NCBI RefSeq assembly: GCF_008122265.1
Contig: NZ_CP043042.1
Coordinates: 4,479,927 to 4,543,926, forward strand
From: Marinobacter fonticola
GTDB taxonomy: Bacteria; Pseudomonadota; Gammaproteobacteria; Pseudomonadales; Oleiphilaceae
Direction of reading: 5' to 3'
Length of the DNA stretch: 64,000 nucleotides
Part shown: positions 60,599-64,000 of the stretch, in pieces
Layout: each line of letters opens with the position of its first letter
Numbering within the stretch: the first letter of the stretch is position 1
Translations under genes and position numbers: made by a program
The notes under the pieces: generated by a model
Databases searched by the model: none
What the model was told of the DNA's origin: nothing
Seen by the model: only the letters and a program-made list of their open reading frames with translations

Positions 60599-62308
60599 TC
60601 AGGACTTCTTGCCGACGCCTTCAGCCTCGATCTTGCGGGTGATGTACCACTGCTGGGCAATGGACAGCACGTTGTTGACCAGCCAGTACAGTACCAGACC
60701 CGCCGGGAACCACAGGAAGAAGACGGTAAAAATCAGCGGCATCAGCTTCATTACCTTGGCCTGCATCGGATCCGGAGGCGTTGGGTTAAGGCTCATCTGG
60801 ATGAACATACTGGCGCCCATCAGAATCGGCAGAATGAAGTAGGGGTCCATCACCGACAGGTCATGTATCCACAGCATAAACGGTGCATGACGCAGCTGGA
60901 CGCTTTCGAACAGCACCCAATACAGCGAAATGAATACCGGCATCTGCACCAGGATCGGCAAACAGCCGCCCAACGGGTTGATCTTTTCCCGCTTGTAGAG
61001 GGCCATCATTTCCTGGGACATGCGTTGACGATCGTCGCCGTAAAGCTCTCGCAGCCGGGTCAGTTGCGGTGCCACCGCGCGCATGCGCGCCATCGAACGG
61101 TAACTGGTGGCCGAGAGCTTGAAGAACACCAGCTTCACCGACATCGTCAGTAGAATAATGGCGACGCCCCAATTGCCGACTAGATCGTGGAACCAGTCCA
61201 GAACGATGAAAAGGGGCAGGGCAATAAAGAAAAGGAAGCCAAAGTCGACGGTACGATCCAGGTTCGGTGCAACCGTTTCCAGACGTTCGATAATCTTGGG
61301 ACCGACGTAGGCGCGGGCGCCAACCTCTACCTGTTGGCCGGGCTCGACAGTGGTTGACCCGCTGACGAAACCCATCACCGTCAGGTTGTTGCGTTGGGTG
61401 GTCTGGTATTGATGCTTGCTGTCAGCGTCGGGAATCCAGGCACTGAGGAAGTAATGCTGCAAGAAGGCGATCCAGCCACCCTCGGCGGTGCGATTGACGG
61501 GACTCTCCCGCAGATCGTCGAAATCGTACTTTTCGTAAGGATCGTCGTTGGTGCTCAGGACCATCCCCAGGAACGCTTGAATCCCCAGACTTTGCTGCGC
61601 AGTGGGGTCGCCGCTGGAATCGCGAACGATTTTGCCGGCAAAGTTGCCCTGCCAGGTCGAGTCGGACTGGTTATCGATCACATAGCTAACGTCGATTTCG
61701 TAGCTGTCCCGCTGCAGGGTGTAGCGCTTGGTGACCTTGACGCCGCTATCGCCGGTAAAGGTCAGGTCGACGGTGAGCGTATCGGCACCTTCGGCCAGAG
61801 TCAGGTTGCTGTCCTGGGCCACCTGGTAGGAGGGCACCGGCCCGTTGCGGGAGGCATCAAACCCATCGCGTCCAATCAAGCCGCTTTCCAATACGTAGGT
61901 ACGGAACTGGTTGTTCTGCAGCAGTTTGAGCGGCGTGGGATTGTTTTGGGACTCGCGGTAGTCCAAAAGCGAGGCCCGGGTAATATTGCCCCCGGCCAGG
62001 TTGATGTCCAGCTCGAGCACATCCGTGCGCAGAGTAATCTGCTTGCCGGAATCGCTGGCTTGTACCGTTGAACCTTCCACCTCGGTTTGGTCCTGGTCTT
62101 CAGGGGTGGCGAACTCGTTGCTACCGGACTCCTGGTTCGTGCGATTGGCAGGTGCGTTCAGCTCCGGTGTGTCGGATCCGTCCTGTTCGGCAGTTTGCGC
62201 AACCGGCTGCTGCTGCGGGGCCTGGTGATAGTCTTCGTTCCAGGCGAGCACCATCAGATAACTGACAATGGCAAGGCCTATCCAGAGGATTGTTCTTTGA
62301 ATATCCAT
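60599..62308 (-). CDS. yidC: Membrane protein insertase YidC
   Basis: This 569-residue inner-membrane protein inserts and folds membrane proteins such as the Fo c subunit. It has the N-terminal anchor MDIQRTILWIGLAIVSYLMV, a Gln/Glu-rich linker, a large periplasmic P1 domain and five C-terminal helices; FKLSATSYRSMARMRAVAPQ and YKREKINPLGGCLPILVQMP are diagnostic. The ATG at 62308 gives the normal start; the longer frame to 62404 does not. It is five bases downstream of the yidD stop. Confidence 0.96.
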   Translation of the reverse strand: MDIQRTILWIGLAIVSYLMVLAWNEDYHQAPQQQPVAQTAEQDGSDTPELNAPANRTNQESGSNEFATPEDQDQTEVEGSTVQASDSGKQITLRTDVLELDINLAGGNITRASLLDYRESQNNPTPLKLLQNNQFRTYVLESGLIGRDGFDASRNGPVPSYQVAQDSNLTLAEGADTLTVDLTFTGDSGVKVTKRYTLQRDSYEIDVSYVIDNQSDSTWQGNFAGKIVRDSSGDPTAQQSLGIQAFLGMVLSTNDDPYEKYDFDDLRESPVNRTAEGGWIAFLQHYFLSAWIPDADSKHQYQTTQRNNLTVMGFVSGSTTVEPGQQVEVGARAYVGPKIIERLETVAPNLDRTVDFGFLFFIALPLFIVLDWFHDLVGNWGVAIILLTMSVKLVFFKLSATSYRSMARMRAVAPQLTRLRELYGDDRQRMSQEMMALYKREKINPLGGCLPILVQMPVFISLYWVLFESVQLRHAPFMLWIHDLSVMDPYFILPILMGASMFIQMSLNPTPPDPMQAKVMKLMPLIFTVFFLWFPAGLVLYWLVNNVLSIAQQWYITRKIEAEGVGKKS

Positions 62309-62312
62309 AGGT

Positions 62313-62600
62313 TCAATGTGTCGGCTGGTTTGAATGGTAAGAACAGTGCTTGTGGTGCTCGCTTTTTGTGTGTTCCTGACCGGACTTTGGCGGTATGGGA
62401 TCATACCCCCCGGCAGACCAGGGATGACAGCGTAACAGTCGACGCAGAGTCAGGTAACCGCCGCGCAGGATACCATGAGTTTCAATGGCTTCCATCGCGT
62501 AGGACGAACACGTGGGGTAGTGACGACAGTGACTGGCCATCATGGGACTGATGGCATACCGGTAAAACCGGATGGGAAGCAGAACGAGCTGTCGCATCAT
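62313..62600 (-). CDS. yidD: Membrane protein insertion efficiency factor YidD
   Basis: This 95-residue protein has the family core [20 protein letters not shown], then [20 protein letters not shown] and [13 protein letters not shown], with three conserved cysteines. It is thought to help YidC-dependent insertion at the membrane. It sits between rnpA and yidC as usual. Confidence 0.94.
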   Translation of the reverse strand: MMRQLVLLPIRFYRYAISPMMASHCRHYPTCSSYAMEAIETHGILRGGYLTLRRLLRCHPWSAGGYDPIPPKSGQEHTKSEHHKHCSYHSNQPTH

Positions 62601-62618
62601 CAGATCCGGTACCTCGGG

Positions 62619-62993
62619 TCAGCCGGAGGCAGTATCCGCTCGACGGGCTTTGCGCCGCAAGCGCTGCCACAGCTCATTGAGAACGCGGTGAACGGCCGGA
62701 TTCTCCAGATCAGCAAGACCTTGACGCCCCAACACCACAATATCCATGGCAGGCAGGTCAGGCTGCTGGCGAAAGGTTTCCCGTACCAGACGCTTGATTC
62801 GATTGCGCTGGACGGCAAGCCGTAGGTTTTTCTTCGAAAAAATCAAACCGATCCTGGCATGCCCCAAATCGTTAGGGGTCGCCAGTATCAGAAAATGCCG
62901 GTCAGGGACTCGGACCGTCACTTGGCTGAAAACCCCGCTGTAATCACGGGGCTTTAGCAAGCGATCCTGCTTGGAAAACGTTCCTGTCGGCAT
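62619..62993 (-). CDS. rnpA: Ribonuclease P protein component
   Basis: This 124-residue basic protein helps the RNA subunit mature the 5' ends of tRNAs. The RNR motif is in RLAVQRNRIKRLVRETFRQQ. The N-terminus FSKQDRLLKPRDYSGVF is typical. It is 19 bases after rpmH. Confidence 0.95.
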   Translation of the reverse strand: MPTGTFSKQDRLLKPRDYSGVFSQVTVRVPDRHFLILATPNDLGHARIGLIFSKKNLRLAVQRNRIKRLVRETFRQQPDLPAMDIVVLGRQGLADLENPAVHRVLNELWQRLRRKARRADTASG

Positions 62994-63012
62994 TTTAACC
63001 TGTCAGCCCGAA

Positions 63013-63147
63013 TCAGGCAGACAGGCGGACGCGACCTTTGGCACGACGACGGGAAATCACTTTGCGGCCGTTGGCAGTAGCCATGCGGGCACGAAAACCG
63101 TGAACACGCTTACGCTTCAGGACGCTGGGTTGAAACGTTCTTTTCAT
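63013..63147 (-). CDS. rpmH: Ribosomal protein L34
   Basis: This 44-residue, highly basic protein ([20 protein letters not shown], ending GRVRLSA) is L34 of the large ribosomal subunit. The 21 codons upstream in frame are not part of it. It is the first gene of the rpmH-rnpA-yidD-yidC operon, transcribed away from the origin region. Confidence 0.97.
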   Translation of the reverse strand: MKRTFQPSVLKRKRVHGFRARMATANGRKVISRRRAKGRVRLSA

Positions 63148-63239
63148 GATGTCGATCTCACACTCGGATGTATTGAAACGAATTCTGTCTGCTGAGCAAG
63201 GCCCCTGCATGCGGTGGGGCTAATCACTTGCCAGCCGAA

Positions 63240-63800
63240 GACCTGTCAAAAAATGAACAGTCAAAATAGGAGCGGGATTTTAGACAAAGCAGACAGGAAA
63301 TTCAATCGATATCCGTAAGCTTACGGAATTTACGGAGTTGGATTGCGGGGCGGTGGCCCGGGTGATCGTCCCAAAAGCCAAACCAGTAACAGTTACTGAA
63401 AGTCTTTATGTTTTTTAAAAGAATATAAGACAGTTACTGTTACTGTTAGTCAGCGTCATTTCTGTTGAAAACCTTGATTTAGCGCAATGAATCAAAAAGA
63501 TAGCCTTATGAGAAGGCTGGGTGTAAGGCGACCTGAGACCTGTGGAAAGTCGGTCACTGAAATGGGGACAACTCACACCCTAACGATTAGGCCGAGTTGT
63601 TCATAGATTCAGACCCAGGTTGTGCACAGTTTTCCAGGGTGGGTAAACACAAGGTCCTGTGGAAAACTTTTTACAATCTAATTTCTGTACACAAGCCTGT
63701 CTGTAAGTCGTTAAGTATATGTCTTTTCGATATAAAGTTATGCACAGGCTGTTTATGGATGCCGTTCCGGGGCTTTTGTTGGCGTTGATGCGGGCGTAGA
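63240..63800. other. Likely chromosomal replication origin (oriC), rpmH-dnaA intergenic region
   Basis: This AT-rich region after rpmH has no gene. DnaA-box-like sequences are TTTCCACA on the minus strand at 63541 and 63658, TTGTGCACA at 63620-63628 and TTATGCACA at 63738-63746. An AT-rich loop (63399-63430) is framed by CAGTAACAGTTACTG (63384-63398) and CAGTTACTGTTACTG (63431-63445), and TCCGTAAGCTTACGGA (63312-63327) is a perfect palindrome. All nearby core genes run away from it. dnaA is expected just right of the window. Bases 63801-64000 show no recognisable gene. Confidence 0.65.
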
Positions 63801-64000
63801 ATGTCCCGCTATTCAGGCTTTCCATCATGCGTTTTACGCTTCTCCGGGGTACCTATGTACAGGTAGTCACGGGGTGGTTTGGGTTGAGGCAATCAACACA
63901 AGCGTAGAGTGTGTCCGTTCGTCGGGCGCCGGAAGAAGAAAGCCGTATTGGCTCGTAATCATCCGTTCAGGGATTGGCTACGCATTGGAGGCAGGCTGTC

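Overview
The window is about 64 kb of a moderately GC-rich gammaproteobacterial chromosome next to the replication origin. The right half has the order rpmH-rnpA-yidD-yidC-mnmE, then mnmG-rsmG-parA-parB, then atpI-atpB-E-F-H-A-G-D-C, then glmU-glmS. Together with nhaB, heteromeric-type acyl-CoA dehydrogenases, a Baeyer-Villiger-type monooxygenase and a DmdC-like dehydrogenase, this suggests a marine, lipid-degrading heterotroph such as Marinobacter or a close relative. The genus is an inference from gene content and order only.

Layout. 1-5.3 kb: a beta-oxidation cluster (multifunctional hydroxyacyl-CoA dehydrogenase end, thiolase, two complementary acyl-CoA dehydrogenases, SDR) that resembles pim-type dicarboxylate degradation; two related palindromic repeats bracket its last three genes. 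5.4-11.7 kb: a monooxygenase divergent from a TetR regulator with three palindromes between them, a small lipoprotein, an EamA transporter behind a possible attenuator, and a DUF4124/TPR protein. 11.7-19.8 kb: an accessory competition and defence island with a 5'-truncated Rhs toxin gene and its immunity gene, a displaced orphan Rhs tip followed by AT-rich small membrane-protein genes, and an AbiEi/AbiEii pair. A 71-bp piece of the neighbouring Old Yellow Enzyme gene is fused to the broken Rhs gene. 20-32.4 kb: OYE/HxlR divergent pair, RhlE helicase, LysE exporter, acetyltransferase, DUF3047 protein, solitary solute-binding protein, lipase, universal stress protein, NhaB, a Fur-box-linked small gene, and a D-amino-acid-dehydrogenase-like gene under a tandem glycine riboswitch.

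32.7-47.8 kb is core: cell-wall precursor synthesis (glmS, glmU), the complete F1Fo ATP synthase operon, chromosome partition (parAB) and rRNA/tRNA modification (rsmG, mnmG). 48.4-58.9 kb interrupts the usual mnmE-mnmG linkage with an RND efflux pump, a DUF3833 lipoprotein, a DmdC-like dehydrogenase, two lipoproteins, another solitary binding protein and a dehalogenase-type hydrolase. 59.1-63.1 kb is mnmE, yidC, yidD, rnpA and rpmH. The last 850 bases carry DnaA-box-like sequences, palindromes and an AT-rich inverted repeat and are the likely oriC, with dnaA expected just beyond the right edge. A second DnaA-box cluster lies upstream of mnmG.

No tRNA, rRNA, CRISPR array, insertion sequence or intact prophage was seen. 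The most unusual parts are the Rhs orphan-tip arrangement with its chimeric 5' end, the Fur-linked 51-codon gene or small RNA, and the glycine riboswitch in front of an amino-acid dehydrogenase.
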